From: CAYLOC01 sp964385195
GTDB lineage: Bacteria > Actinomycetota > Actinomycetes > Propionibacteriales > Nocardioidaceae
Direction of reading: 5' to 3'
NCBI GenBank assembly: GCA_964385195.1
Contig: CAYLOC010000052.1
Location: forward strand, 1 to 17,561
Length of the DNA stretch: 17,561 bases
Position numbers and translations under genes: made by a program. Positions 1 to 7,591 of this stretch are shown here, piece after piece. The notes under the pieces were generated by a model, which ran no database searches, was not told the origin of the DNA, and saw only the letters and a program-made list of their open reading frames with translations. Within the stretch, counting starts at the first letter, position 1; every line of letters begins with the position of its first letter.

Positions 1-841
1 GGAGGTCGAGCTCGCCAAGCGGATCGAGGCGGGCCTGTTCTCGGAGGAGAAGCTGGGCGGCAAGCCCAAGCCGTCGGCGAAGCTGGTGGAGGAGCTGGAG
101 TGGATCGCCGAGGACGGTCGCCGGGCCAAGTACCACCTGCTGGAGGCGAACCTCCGGCTCGTGGTTTCCCTGGCCAAGCGCTACACCGGCCGCGGGATGT
201 TGTTCTTGGACCTGATCCAGGAGGGAAACCTGGGCCTCATCCGCGCGGTGGAGAAGTTCGACTACACGAAGGGCTTCAAGTTCTCGACGTACGCGACGTG
301 GTGGATCCGGCAGGCGATCACGCGGGCGATGGCCGACCAGGCACGCACGATCCGCATCCCCGTGCACATGGTGGAGGTCATCAACAAGCTGGCGCGGGTG
401 CAGCGGCAGATGCTGCAGGATCTCGGACGCGAGCCCACCCCTGAGGAGCTGGCCCAAGAGCTCGACATGACCCCGGAGAAGGTCATCGAGGTGCAGAAGT
501 ACGGCCGGGAGCCCATCTCCTTGGCCACCCCGCTGGGCGAGGACGGGGACTCTGAGTTCGGTGACCTGATCGAGGACTCCGAGGCGATCGTTCCCGCCGA
601 CGCGGTCAGCTTCACCCTGTTGCAGGAGCAGCTCCACGCCGTGCTCGACACGCTCAGCGAGCGGGAGGCCGGGGTGGTGTCGATGCGATTCGGCCTCACC
701 GACGGCCAGCCGAAGACCCTCGATGAGATCGGCAAGGTGTACGGCGTCACGCGGGAACGGATCCGGCAGATCGAGTCCAAGACCATGTCCAAGCTCCGGC
801 ACCCGTCCCGCTCACAGGTCCTGCGCGACTATCTGGACTGA
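1..841 (+). CDS. sigA: Primary RNA polymerase sigma factor (SigA/HrdB/RpoD type), 5'-truncated
   Basis: This is the C-terminal part of a group 1 sigma-70 factor, which directs RNA polymerase to housekeeping promoters. The reading frame is open from base 2 (EVELAKRIEAGLF, the end of region 1.2), so the gene begins before the window. The region 2 core is unmistakable: RLVVSLAKRYTGRGMLFLDL, then GNLGLIRAVEKFDYTKGFKF and STYATWWIRQAITRAMADQA, which cover core binding, -10 recognition and melting. Region 3 follows (PTPEELAQELDMTPEKV). Region 4 contains the helix-turn-helix TLDEIGKVYGVTRERIRQIE and ends LRHPSRSQVLRDYLD, the conserved tail of actinobacterial principal sigma factors. The TGA is at 839-841. 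The neighbourhood (DUF7455-like gene, parE, parC) matches hrdB in Streptomyces, which supports the principal-sigma assignment over an alternative group 2 factor. No clear terminator is visible in the 49 bp that follow. Confidence 0.96.
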   Translation, partial: EVELAKRIEAGLFSEEKLGGKPKPSAKLVEELEWIAEDGRRAKYHLLEANLRLVVSLAKRYTGRGMLFLDLIQEGNLGLIRAVEKFDYTKGFKFSTYATWWIRQAITRAMADQARTIRIPVHMVEVINKLARVQRQMLQDLGREPTPEELAQELDMTPEKVIEVQKYGREPISLATPLGEDGDSEFGDLIEDSEAIVPADAVSFTLLQEQLHAVLDTLSEREAGVVSMRFGLTDGQPKTLDEIGKVYGVTRERIRQIESKTMSKLRHPSRSQVLRDYLD

Positions 842-873
842 CGACCTCGACCGAGCACGGTGCCGCCGGGGGA

Positions 874-882
874 TGCCATAAT
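874..882 (+). promoter_or_regulatory. Candidate extended -10 promoter for a near-leaderless oxidoreductase operon
   Basis: TGC followed by CATAAT (877-882) fits the extended -10 pattern TGN-TATAAT with one mismatch. A start site seven bases after the hexamer falls at about 889, within two bases of the ATG at 891. There is no convincing -35 hexamer at 16-18 bp and no purine-rich ribosome binding site directly before the ATG. Both points suit a leaderless message, which is common in actinobacteria. This is inference from sequence only. Confidence 0.5.
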
Positions 883-890
883 GGGCAGCC

Positions 891-2027
891 ATGGCCTCTG
901 CTCCGCCGAACGGCGTCCCCGCCCTGGAGCAGATACGGCATTTCGTCCTCCACGACGCGGAAGCGGGCTGGCCGCAGGTGCGCGACACCGACGAGGTCCC
1001 CGCCGAGCTGTTCGGGGCGGCCACGTCACTGGGCCTGCAACGGCTGACGATTCCCGCCGAGTACGGCGGCTTCGGGCTTGCCATGCCGGACTACCAGCCC
1101 TACCTCGAGCTCACCGGGCAGGGGCCGGGATGGCTGCGGATGCTGACCCACGTCGGTAACGGCTTCTGGCGCCCGCTGGCCCGGTTCGGCAGCGACGAGC
1201 AGCGCGCCCTGGTTCGGTCGATGGCACACGGAGAGACGTTCGTGGCGTTCGCGCTCACCGAGCCAGAGGGCGGGACCGGGCGCGACCTGCGCTCCCGCGC
1301 CGTGCAGGAGGGTGACCACTGGCGGGTCACCGGTACCAAGCACCTCATCACGTTCGCCGACCGTGCGGACTACTTCCTGCTGACCGTCGCCAGCGACGAC
1401 CGTCGCGCCGCGGACTCCCTCACCACATTCTGTGTTCCACGCGACAGCGCTGGCCTGACCGTCGACGTCGGCCAGCACACGATGGGCCTGGCCGGGACCG
1501 GGCACGGGATCCTGCGCTACGACGACATGATCGTCCCGGACCGGTACCGGCTCGGGGAGGTGGGCGAGGGTCTCACCGTGGGGATGTCGTTCCTCGACTA
1601 CAGCCGGGTGTCCCTGGCCACCTGCATGGTAGGCGTGGCCCAGCGCGCCCTGGATGAGGCGGTGTCCCACGCGCGCCGCCGGCACACCTTCGGTAAGCCG
1701 CTGGCCGCACGCCAGGCGGTGCAGGTCCACCTGGCGCAGATGGAGACCGATGTCGCCGCGGGCCGGGCGCTGGTCCGCGACGTCGGGCTGCTGCAGGCCA
1801 CCGGGGGCGACCTGACCGCCGCCGCGGCCACCGCCAAGCTGTTCTGCCAGCAGATGGTGGGCCGGGTCACCGACCACGCCCTGCAGGTCAGCGGGGGAGT
1901 GGGATACACCACCGACAGCGTGGTGGAGCGGCTGTACCGTGACGCACGCGGGTTCTGGTTCGAGGAGGGTACGGCGGAGATCCAGCAACTCGTCATCGCC
2001 CGGGAGCTGTTGAGGGAAGGCGGATAG
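891..2027 (+). CDS. Acyl-CoA dehydrogenase family protein
   Basis: An FAD-dependent flavoenzyme of 378 residues, the normal length for the family. Members introduce an alpha,beta double bond into acyl-CoA thioesters and pass electrons to ETF. The N-terminal helical domain (about 10-115) is followed by the signature FALTEPEGGTGRDL (120-133) in the beta domain. The C-terminal helical domain contains RRRHTFGKPLAARQAV (262-276) and QVSGGVGYTTDSVVERLYRD (332-351). FWFEEGTAEIQQL (355-367) corresponds to the YEGT motif whose Glu is the catalytic base in medium-chain enzymes, so E359 is the likely base. ATG at 891 is chosen because the ATG at 873 meets a stop after two codons and the ATG at 881 is in another frame. 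It is the first gene of an operon; the next gene starts three bases after its stop. The exact acyl substrate cannot be read from the sequence. Confidence 0.93.
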   Translation: MASAPPNGVPALEQIRHFVLHDAEAGWPQVRDTDEVPAELFGAATSLGLQRLTIPAEYGGFGLAMPDYQPYLELTGQGPGWLRMLTHVGNGFWRPLARFGSDEQRALVRSMAHGETFVAFALTEPEGGTGRDLRSRAVQEGDHWRVTGTKHLITFADRADYFLLTVASDDRRAADSLTTFCVPRDSAGLTVDVGQHTMGLAGTGHGILRYDDMIVPDRYRLGEVGEGLTVGMSFLDYSRVSLATCMVGVAQRALDEAVSHARRRHTFGKPLAARQAVQVHLAQMETDVAAGRALVRDVGLLQATGGDLTAAAATAKLFCQQMVGRVTDHALQVSGGVGYTTDSVVERLYRDARGFWFEEGTAEIQQLVIARELLREGG

Positions 2028-2030
2028 ACC

Positions 2031-3068
2031 ATGCGCTACGTCCAGATCACCCCGGGCCAGGTGAGCCTGCACTCCGGCCCGTCGTCGCCGCTGGGCGACG
2101 GTGACGGGCGCGTGCGCGTCCTCGCCTGCGGCGTCTGCGGAACCGACCTGGAGGCGCTGCGCGGCATGGTGCTGCCGCGTGGCGTGGACTACCCGCTCCG
2201 CCCCGGCCACGAGGTCGTCGGGGTCCTCACCGAGACCAACGGCGGCCCCGGGGACGCGGCGTTGACCGAGGGGCAGACCGTCGTGTTGCACCCGCTCGCG
2301 CCGTGTGGGGAATGCGCCGCGTGCGGACGCGGCGAGGAGCAGTTGTGCTCACGGGTCCGGGCGCTCGGCTTCCACGACGCCGGCGGGCTGGCCGAGGAAG
2401 TCGTGTGGCCGCTGTCACGGATGGTGCCGGTCGCCGGGATCGTGCCCGAGCAGGCCGCGCTCCTGGCCGACGCGGTCGCGACCGCCTACCACGCGCTGCA
2501 GTACGCCGCGCTTCCGGACCACGGTGCCCTGTGCGTCCTCGGAGCCGGGGGTCTCGGGGGACAGGTGCTGCGACTCGCCCGGGTGCTCTACCCGGACGTG
2601 CGCGTCGCCGCTGTCGTCCGCAGCGAGGTCTCTGCCGAACGAGTCCGGTCCCTGGGTGCGGCCCCGGTACGCGGCCTGGAACACGCCGTGCGTGAGGTCC
2701 GCGCCGCGATCGGGCGTCCGGATGCGGTCATTGACTTCACCGGGGACGAGACCGCCGCAGCCGCCGGGCTCCACGTGCTGCGGCCCGGGGGCCGGCTGGT
2801 ACTGGGCTCGGTGGTGGACAAGCCGATCGACCTCGGGATCTCAGTGACCGGAGTGACCGCCCGCGAGATCACCGTGCACGGGGCCTACGTCTCCACGATG
2901 GCCGAGCTACGCCGGGTGACCGACCTGGCCACGAGCGGAGACCTGGACCTCTCCGAGGCCGTCAGCCACGTCCTGCCCCTCGACCAGGCCCCCGAGGCGC
3001 TCCGCCTCGTGGAGGAGCACCCGGCGGGCCTGCAGCGACTCGTCCTCCGACCAGAAAGCAGCCGATGA
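2031..3068 (+). CDS. Zinc-dependent medium-chain alcohol dehydrogenase
   Basis: An MDR-superfamily NAD(P)-dependent alcohol/polyol dehydrogenase of 345 residues. Catalytic zinc ligands are visible as C36 in CGVCGTD, H60-E61 in PGHEVVG, and probably D147 in LLADAVATAYHAL, where many members have Cys. The structural zinc site is complete: C92, C95, C98 and C106 in PCGECAACGRGEEQLC. The Rossmann fold nucleotide motif is GAGGLGG (171-177). The overall pattern resembles threonine/sorbitol dehydrogenase-like members, but the substrate cannot be assigned. The ATG lies three bases after the upstream stop, and GGAAGG in the end of the preceding gene can serve as ribosome binding site. Its stop overlaps the next start as ATGA, so translation of genes 2 and 3 is probably coupled. 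Confidence 0.92.
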   Translation: MRYVQITPGQVSLHSGPSSPLGDGDGRVRVLACGVCGTDLEALRGMVLPRGVDYPLRPGHEVVGVLTETNGGPGDAALTEGQTVVLHPLAPCGECAACGRGEEQLCSRVRALGFHDAGGLAEEVVWPLSRMVPVAGIVPEQAALLADAVATAYHALQYAALPDHGALCVLGAGGLGGQVLRLARVLYPDVRVAAVVRSEVSAERVRSLGAAPVRGLEHAVREVRAAIGRPDAVIDFTGDETAAAAGLHVLRPGGRLVLGSVVDKPIDLGISVTGVTAREITVHGAYVSTMAELRRVTDLATSGDLDLSEAVSHVLPLDQAPEALRLVEEHPAGLQRLVLRPESSR

Positions 3069-3889
3069 GCGACTCCGTGGACATGACATCGGTCTTCAGC
3101 CCGACCCTCCTGGCCGGGAAGACCGCCCTGGTCACCGGCGGCGCCACCGGGATCGGCTGGACGATCGCGCGCTCGCTCGGTCAGACGGGCGCGTCGGTGG
3201 TGCTCGCCGCCCGGAACGCCGACCGGCTGGACGCCGCTGCAGCAGACCTCCGGGCGGAGGGCATCAAGGCGACATGGAAGACCCTGAACATCCGCGACGC
3301 CGAGCAGGCCAGCGCAGTGGTCGACGAGGTGGCCGCGGAGAACGACGGCATCGACATCCTGGTCAACAACGCCGGTGGACAGTTCCCCGTGAAGGCCGAG
3401 GACCTGTCCCCCGGCGGGTGGCGTGCGGTGGTCGACCTCAACCTCAACGGCACGTTCTACATGACCTCAGCGGTCGGACGGACGATGATCGACTCCGGTC
3501 GCGGCGGGAGTGTTCTCAGCGTGGTGTTCAACACCCAGCAGCATCCCATCCCCGGCAACGTGCACTCCGCCGCCGCTCGCGCCGGGGTGATGCAGATGAT
3601 CCGGACGCTCGCGGTGGAGTGGGCTCCCTTCGACATCAACCTCAACGGGATCGGGCCGCTGTACCTCTCCGAGGCCGCGCGGTCGGCGTACGGCGAGCAT
3701 GTGGACTCCGTGGTGACCGACCGGACGCCTGCGCGGCGCTGGGCGAGCGCGCAGGAGATGGGGGCGTGGGCGGTGATGCTGTGCTCACCGGTCGCGAAGT
3801 ATGTGACGGGGGAGATGCTTCCCCTGGACGGGGGTAACCGGCTGGCCAGCGGGCTGGCGTGGCGGGGTACTCCGGTTCTGCCGGAGTAG
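3065..3889 (+). CDS. SDR-family oxidoreductase, 2,4-dienoyl-CoA reductase-like, atypical active site
   Basis: A short-chain dehydrogenase/reductase of 274 residues. The cofactor motif TGGATGIG is at 24-31 and NNAGG at 101-105. The active-site stretch does not carry the classical YxxxK. It reads NVHSAAARAGV (165-175), which aligns with the DECR-type pattern VHSxAAKAGV, where Ser takes the Tyr position. Here the expected Lys is Arg (R172) and the residue near the DECR catalytic Tyr appears to be Phe (F155). The acyl-CoA dehydrogenase in the same operon fits a role in enoyl/dienoyl-CoA metabolism, but activity is uncertain. Its ATG overlaps the upstream TGA by the ATGA junction at 3065-3068. The TAG stop at 3887-3889 lies inside a hairpin shared with the convergent gene. 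Confidence 0.88.
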   Translation: MSDSVDMTSVFSPTLLAGKTALVTGGATGIGWTIARSLGQTGASVVLAARNADRLDAAAADLRAEGIKATWKTLNIRDAEQASAVVDEVAAENDGIDILVNNAGGQFPVKAEDLSPGGWRAVVDLNLNGTFYMTSAVGRTMIDSGRGGSVLSVVFNTQQHPIPGNVHSAAARAGVMQMIRTLAVEWAPFDINLNGIGPLYLSEAARSAYGEHVDSVVTDRTPARRWASAQEMGAWAVMLCSPVAKYVTGEMLPLDGGNRLASGLAWRGTPVLPE

Positions 3890-3895
3890 AACCGG
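3869..3895. terminator. Overlapping alternative hairpins between convergent genes, likely bidirectional terminator
   Basis: Two mutually exclusive stems share the same bases. One is ACTCCGG (3869-3875) with CCGGAGT (3881-3887). The other is CCGGTTCT (3872-3879) with AGAACCGG (3888-3895). They cover the SDR stop codon and end five bases before the stop of the minus-strand DUF7455-like gene. No U-tract follows on either strand, as is usual in high-GC actinobacteria. Confidence 0.55.
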
Positions 3896-3899
3896 CTCC

Positions 3900-4130
3900 T
3901 CAGCGCTCCTCGTCCGGCGCGCTGGCCGGTGTCTCGTCGAGCCGCTCGGTTTCGTCGTGGATGTTCGCTGCGACCTCTTGCAGTTTCTCGGAGTGCTCCC
4001 GGGCGTGGTGGGCGCAGAACAGCAACTCACCTCCGCCGATGAGTTCTACGCGCACGTACGCCTGGGCTCCGCATCGGTCACAGCGGTCGACAGCGGTGAT
4101 CTGCGGGCTGGTTGCGACTGCTGTGGTCAC
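3900..4130 (-). CDS. Small DUF7455-like actinobacterial protein
   Basis: A 76-residue protein beginning VTTAVATSPQITAVDRCDRC. It holds two putative metal-binding elements, DRCDRCGAQAYVRV and LLFCAHHAREH, that is CxxC and CxHH; a zinc-ribbon-like fold is an inference. The C-terminus is acidic and helical. It resembles the DUF7455 family, small proteins found beside the principal sigma factor and parE in actinobacteria; the function is unknown. The GTG at 4128-4130 is preferred over an upstream ATG at 4160 because GGAAGGGG (4136-4143 on this strand) lies five bases before it, and because family members start just ahead of the T-T-A segment. It is transcribed away from parE and converges on the SDR gene with a 10-bp gap. 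Confidence 0.85.
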   Translation of the reverse strand: MTTAVATSPQITAVDRCDRCGAQAYVRVELIGGGELLFCAHHAREHSEKLQEVAANIHDETERLDETPASAPDEER

Positions 4131-4135
4131 GGTAA

Positions 4136-4143
4136 CCCCTTCC
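4136..4143 (-). promoter_or_regulatory. Ribosome binding site that decides the DUF7455-like start
   Basis: On the minus strand this reads GGAAGGGG, five bases before the GTG at 4130. It lies inside the longer ATG-initiated reading frame, so it favours the shorter protein. Confidence 0.6.
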
Positions 4144-4487
4144 CATTCTCGTCGTGGCAAATATCGTCGTACTCGGTTCGTTCTTCCCTGCCGGTCAATC
4201 TACTCATCTCAACATCTCACGCAGGTGACCCATTCCGCAGGCTCCCTCCGTCCTGTGAGATGCCACCTTAGACGCATCGTGACTGGTCGGGGATGGCAAA
4301 TGGGGGATCTGTCACCGTTTCGCGCCCGCGTGTCGTGGCTTCCGCGGCCCGCGACGGCCCGGCGTGTGCCGGCGGCTGTCGCCACCTCCCCGGGTATCGT
4401 GTCTGTCGCACCTCCTCCTCGAGCGGTTACCTCGAGTCTACGGGTGCGGGCAACGGGGACCAGCGAGAGTGACCCACCGAGTCAGAC

Positions 4488-4493
4488 AAGGAG
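4488..4493 (+). promoter_or_regulatory. Ribosome binding site for parE
   Basis: AAGGAG is followed after four bases by GTG at 4498-4500. It fixes the parE start far downstream of the first in-frame ATG at 3859, which would overlap both the SDR gene and the DUF7455-like gene. Confidence 0.7.
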
Positions 4494-4497
4494 TCCA

Positions 4498-6573
4498 GTG
4501 GCATCCACGGCTGTCGATGGGACGTACAACGCGCGTCATCTGTTGGTGCTGGAGGGCCTGGAGGCGGTCCGGAAACGGCCGGGGATGTACATCGGCTCCA
4601 CCGACACCCGGGGCCTCATGCACTGCCTGTGGGAGATCATCGACAACGGTGTCGACGAGGCGCTGGCCGGCGTGTGCACCACGATCACCGTGACCTTGTT
4701 CGCCGACGGGTCCGCCGAGGTGTGCGACAACGGTCGTGGTATCCCGGTCGACGTGGAGCCCCGCACCGGCCTGCCTGGTGTGGAGGTGATCTTCACCAAG
4801 CTGCATGCCGGCGGGAAGTTCGGCGGCGGCTCGTACGTCGCCACCGGCGGCCTGCACGGCGTCGGTGCATCGGTGGTGAACGCGCTGTCGGAGCGACTCG
4901 ACGTCGACGTCGAGCGGAGCCCGTCGCGTCGCGGCATGTCGTTCCGCCGGGGGGTGCCCGGGACATTCAACGGCGAGGGCCCGGACGCGGCGTTCACCGA
5001 GGGCTCGAACCTGCGCAAGCTCGGGCGGGTCAAGAAGGGCGTCACCGGCACCCGCATCCGGTTCTGGCCGGACCGGAAGCTGTTCACCGCCGAGGCCCGG
5101 TTCGCCTATGACGAGCTGGTGACCCGCGCCCGCCAGACGTCGTTCATCGTGCCCGGCCTGGCCCTGACCATCCGCGACGAGCGCGGCGCGGAGGTGGTGG
5201 AGGAGACGTTCCGCCATGACGGGGGCATCGCGGAGTTCTGTGAGTACCTGGCGGAGGACGAGAAGGTCACCGACGTGCTCCGGCTGCAGGGCTCGGGACA
5301 GTTCACCGAAACGGTCCCGTTGCTGGACGAGGCCGGCCACATGACCTCCTCCGACGTGGACCGCGACCTCGTCGTTGACATCGCCGTGCGATGGGGGACC
5401 GGGTACGACACCGAGCTGCGCTCGTTCGTCAACGTGATCGCCACACCGAAAGGCGGCACCCACGTCTCCGGGTTCGAGCGCGCGTTGACCAAGACCGTCA
5501 GCGAGGCGGTTCGCTCCACCCGGGGGCTGTTGAAGTCCGGCGAGTCCGACCCGGTCAAGGACGACGTCCTGGAGGGGCTGACTGCCGTGGTCGCCGTACG
5601 ACTGGCCGAGCCGCAGTTCGAGGGACAGACCAAGGAGGTGCTGGGAACGCCGGCCGCCTCCCGGATCGTCGCCAAGGTCGTCAGCACCGAGCTGAAGCGC
5701 TTCTTGACATCGAACAAGCGCGCGGAGAAACCGCAGGCGCGCGCGCTGATGGAGAAGGTCGTCAGCGCCGCCCGCACGCGGGTCGCTGCCCGGCAGCAGC
5801 GCGACACCCAGCGACGCAAGAACGCGTTGGAGTCCAGCGCGCTGCCCGCCAAGCTGGTCGACTGCCGCAGCAATGACGTCGACCGCTCCGAGCTGTTCAT
5901 CGTCGAGGGTGACTCCGCGCTGGGGACCGCGAAACTGGCGCGCAACTCCGAGTTCCAGGCACTACTGCCGATCCGCGGGAAGATCTTGAACACCCAGAAG
6001 AAGTCACCCGGGGAGATGCTGCGCAACAACGAGTGCGCCTCGATCATCCAGGTGGTGGGAGCCGGCAGTGGGCGGACGTTCGACCTGGACCAGATCCGCT
6101 ACGGCAAGGTCATCTTCATGGCCGACGCGGACACCGACGGCGCGCACATCCGGACGCTGCTCACGACGCTGTTCCACAAGTACCTCCGGCCGATGCTGGC
6201 CGATGGACGCATCTATGCCGCGGTCCCGCCCCTGCACCGGATCGAGCTGACCAACCCGAAGCGGGGGATGGGCAAGTACGTCTACACCTATTCCGACGAC
6301 GGCCTGCAACGCAAGCTTGCCGAGCTGACGAAGAAGGGCGTGCGCTGGAAGGAGCCGGTGCAGCGCTACAAGGGGCTGGGGGAGATGGACGCCGGTCAGC
6401 TGCGCGAGACGACGATGGACCCCCGCCGACGTACGTTGCGCCGGATCACCCTCGACGGCGCCGAGGGTGCCGAGTCGGTCTTCGAGCTGCTGATGGGCAA
6501 CGACGTCGCTCCGCGCAAGGAGTTCATCATCCAGGGTGCCTACGAGATCGACGCGCACAGCATCGACACCTGA
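4498..6573 (+). CDS. parE: DNA topoisomerase IV subunit B (ParE; type IIA, GyrB-like)
   Basis: The ATPase/Toprim subunit of a type IIA topoisomerase, 691 residues from the GTG start. The GHKL ATPase begins with EGLEAVRKRPGMYIGSTDTR, then EIIDNGVDEAL (general base E46, N50), CDNGRGIPVD (76-85) and the ATP-lid region KLHAGGKFGGGSYVATGGLH with GVGAS. The Toprim domain starts at EGDSALGTAKLARNSEFQAL (E470) and includes the metal-binding DADTDGAHIR (543-552). The C-terminus carries QRYKGLGEMDAGQLRETTMD and FELLMGNDVAPRKEFI. EGDSALGTAKLAR, rather than EGDSAGGSAKQGR, marks the ParE-type paralogue of actinobacteria, where a separate gyrB exists elsewhere. Its partner ParC is encoded 6 kb downstream on the opposite strand. 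The stop is two bases from the convergent stop of the ATP-binding gene. Confidence 0.95.
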   Translation: MASTAVDGTYNARHLLVLEGLEAVRKRPGMYIGSTDTRGLMHCLWEIIDNGVDEALAGVCTTITVTLFADGSAEVCDNGRGIPVDVEPRTGLPGVEVIFTKLHAGGKFGGGSYVATGGLHGVGASVVNALSERLDVDVERSPSRRGMSFRRGVPGTFNGEGPDAAFTEGSNLRKLGRVKKGVTGTRIRFWPDRKLFTAEARFAYDELVTRARQTSFIVPGLALTIRDERGAEVVEETFRHDGGIAEFCEYLAEDEKVTDVLRLQGSGQFTETVPLLDEAGHMTSSDVDRDLVVDIAVRWGTGYDTELRSFVNVIATPKGGTHVSGFERALTKTVSEAVRSTRGLLKSGESDPVKDDVLEGLTAVVAVRLAEPQFEGQTKEVLGTPAASRIVAKVVSTELKRFLTSNKRAEKPQARALMEKVVSAARTRVAARQQRDTQRRKNALESSALPAKLVDCRSNDVDRSELFIVEGDSALGTAKLARNSEFQALLPIRGKILNTQKKSPGEMLRNNECASIIQVVGAGSGRTFDLDQIRYGKVIFMADADTDGAHIRTLLTTLFHKYLRPMLADGRIYAAVPPLHRIELTNPKRGMGKYVYTYSDDGLQRKLAELTKKGVRWKEPVQRYKGLGEMDAGQLRETTMDPRRRTLRRITLDGAEGAESVFELLMGNDVAPRKEFIIQGAYEIDAHSIDT

Positions 6574-6575
6574 CC

Positions 6576-7586
6576 TCAGTCCCGGCGTACTCCCCTGAGC
6601 CAGTCCGGATACGGGAGCGGGTCGGCGCCGTCCTCGATCTGGGCCAGGAACTCGCCCTCGAACCAGTCCCGCAGCCGCTGGACCGGCTCGCTCGCCGGCA
6701 GCGTCATCAGCTGGCCCCGGCGCGACAGTGACTCCGCCTCGGAGACGAGGGCACGCAGGTTGGTGATGCTGGCACGGACGTCCTGCGAGGCCAGCACCTC
6801 GATGTCGACACGCTCCTTCCCGGTCCGGACGGCGTGGTGGGCGATGATCCGCGCCGGGTTCCAGTTCGTCGCGTGCTGGGCGACGTAGTCCGACAAGACG
6901 TCGCCGAGGCGCTGGAAGGCGGGGTCGTCCAAGAGGTCACCCAGCAGCTGCAGCTCGCGGGTGTACTCCGCGATGTTGTCGTCGTGGGCAAGCAACAGGG
7001 CCGCCGGGCACTGCCGGAATCGGACCACGGGCCAGTCCTGGAAGATCTCCATCGCCGCAGCACGGTCAGGGCTGCGGGTGATGTGTGCCTCCGTTCGAGC
7101 GGGACGGTCGCTCTTCTGCACGGACGCGGCATGAAACTCTGCCCAGACCCGCTTGCCGACCGGGAACTCCTCGATGCCCCAGACGGTGGCGAGGATGGAG
7201 ACCAGGAACATTCCCCGACCCGTGCTGGAGGGGTCCTCGCCGGTCAGGTCCTCTCGGCAGGCGTCGCTCAGCTCCGGCTGCCGGGCGAGCACGTCGGCGG
7301 ACCCGCTGCCGGAGTCGGTCACTGCGGCGCGGACCGACGGACCGGGATGCTTCTCCAGCTCGACCTCGAAGTAGCTGCACTCGCTGTGCAGGACCGCATT
7401 GGTGGCCAGCTCGTCGATGCACAGCGACACGTCGCCGGCCAGACGCGCGCAGCCCCATTCGTGGAGGGTGGTGTCGACGAATGCCCGGGCGGTCGGTACG
7501 CTCACCGGCCGCGCCACCAGGCGCAGGGCGGTGCGGGTGGCTGACAACGTGTCACCGGAGTCCACCCTGCAGACTCTAGGCGGCAC
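6576..7586 (-). CDS. GHKL-fold ATP-binding protein (RsbW/anti-sigma-kinase-like) with uncharacterised C-terminal domain
   Basis: A 336-residue protein with an HATPase domain at about 20-155. The N box is SLCIDELATNAVLHS (54-68), the G1 box DSGSG (91-95) and the G2 box STGRGMFLVS (121-130). This resembles the RsbW/SpoIIAB-like histidine kinase folds used in actinobacteria to control sigma factors or anti-anti-sigma factors. The C-terminal half (about 165-336) is predicted helical, with RELQLLGDLLDDPAFQRLGD, and no family is recognised for it. No STAS-domain partner or sigma factor is encoded beside it, so its target is unknown. The longest frame starts at GTG 7586, six bases after the tetR stop; a GTG at residue 8 or a TTG at residue 14 are possible starts and no strong ribosome binding site separates them. 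It probably forms an operon with the TetR gene upstream. Confidence 0.85.
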   Translation of the reverse strand: MPPRVCRVDSGDTLSATRTALRLVARPVSVPTARAFVDTTLHEWGCARLAGDVSLCIDELATNAVLHSECSYFEVELEKHPGPSVRAAVTDSGSGSADVLARQPELSDACREDLTGEDPSSTGRGMFLVSILATVWGIEEFPVGKRVWAEFHAASVQKSDRPARTEAHITRSPDRAAAMEIFQDWPVVRFRQCPAALLLAHDDNIAEYTRELQLLGDLLDDPAFQRLGDVLSDYVAQHATNWNPARIIAHHAVRTGKERVDIEVLASQDVRASITNLRALVSEAESLSRRGQLMTLPASEPVQRLRDWFEGEFLAQIEDGADPLPYPDWLRGVRRD

Positions 7587-7591
7587 GATGC

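Larger units (their letters stand above)
4131..4497. other. Divergent intergenic region between DUF7455-like gene and parE
   Basis: This 367-bp spacer should hold promoters in both directions. Part of it (about 4140-4290) is visibly more AT-rich than the flanking genes. A TTGACC hexamer is readable on the minus strand near 4192-4197, but no -10 lies at a suitable distance. On the plus side TATCGT (about 4395-4400) is a weak -10 candidate for parE. Two CTCGAG palindromes (4418-4423 and 4431-4436) separated by seven bases lie in the presumed parE leader. No small gene or RNA gene is supported here. Confidence 0.5.

Noticed and set aside
1026..2291. A 421-residue minus-strand frame opposite the acyl-CoA dehydrogenase
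   Set aside because: It is a high-GC shadow with low-complexity composition and no recognisable domain; the plus strand carries a complete enzyme.
4418..4436. Paired CTCGAG palindromes as an operator
   Set aside because: A six-base palindrome twice in GC-rich leader DNA is weak evidence; listed only as a note on the spacer.
3859..4497. Upstream extension of the parE frame to an ATG at 3859
   Set aside because: It would overlap the SDR gene end and the whole DUF7455-like gene, has no GyrB-like sequence, and a good ribosome binding site precedes the GTG at 4498.
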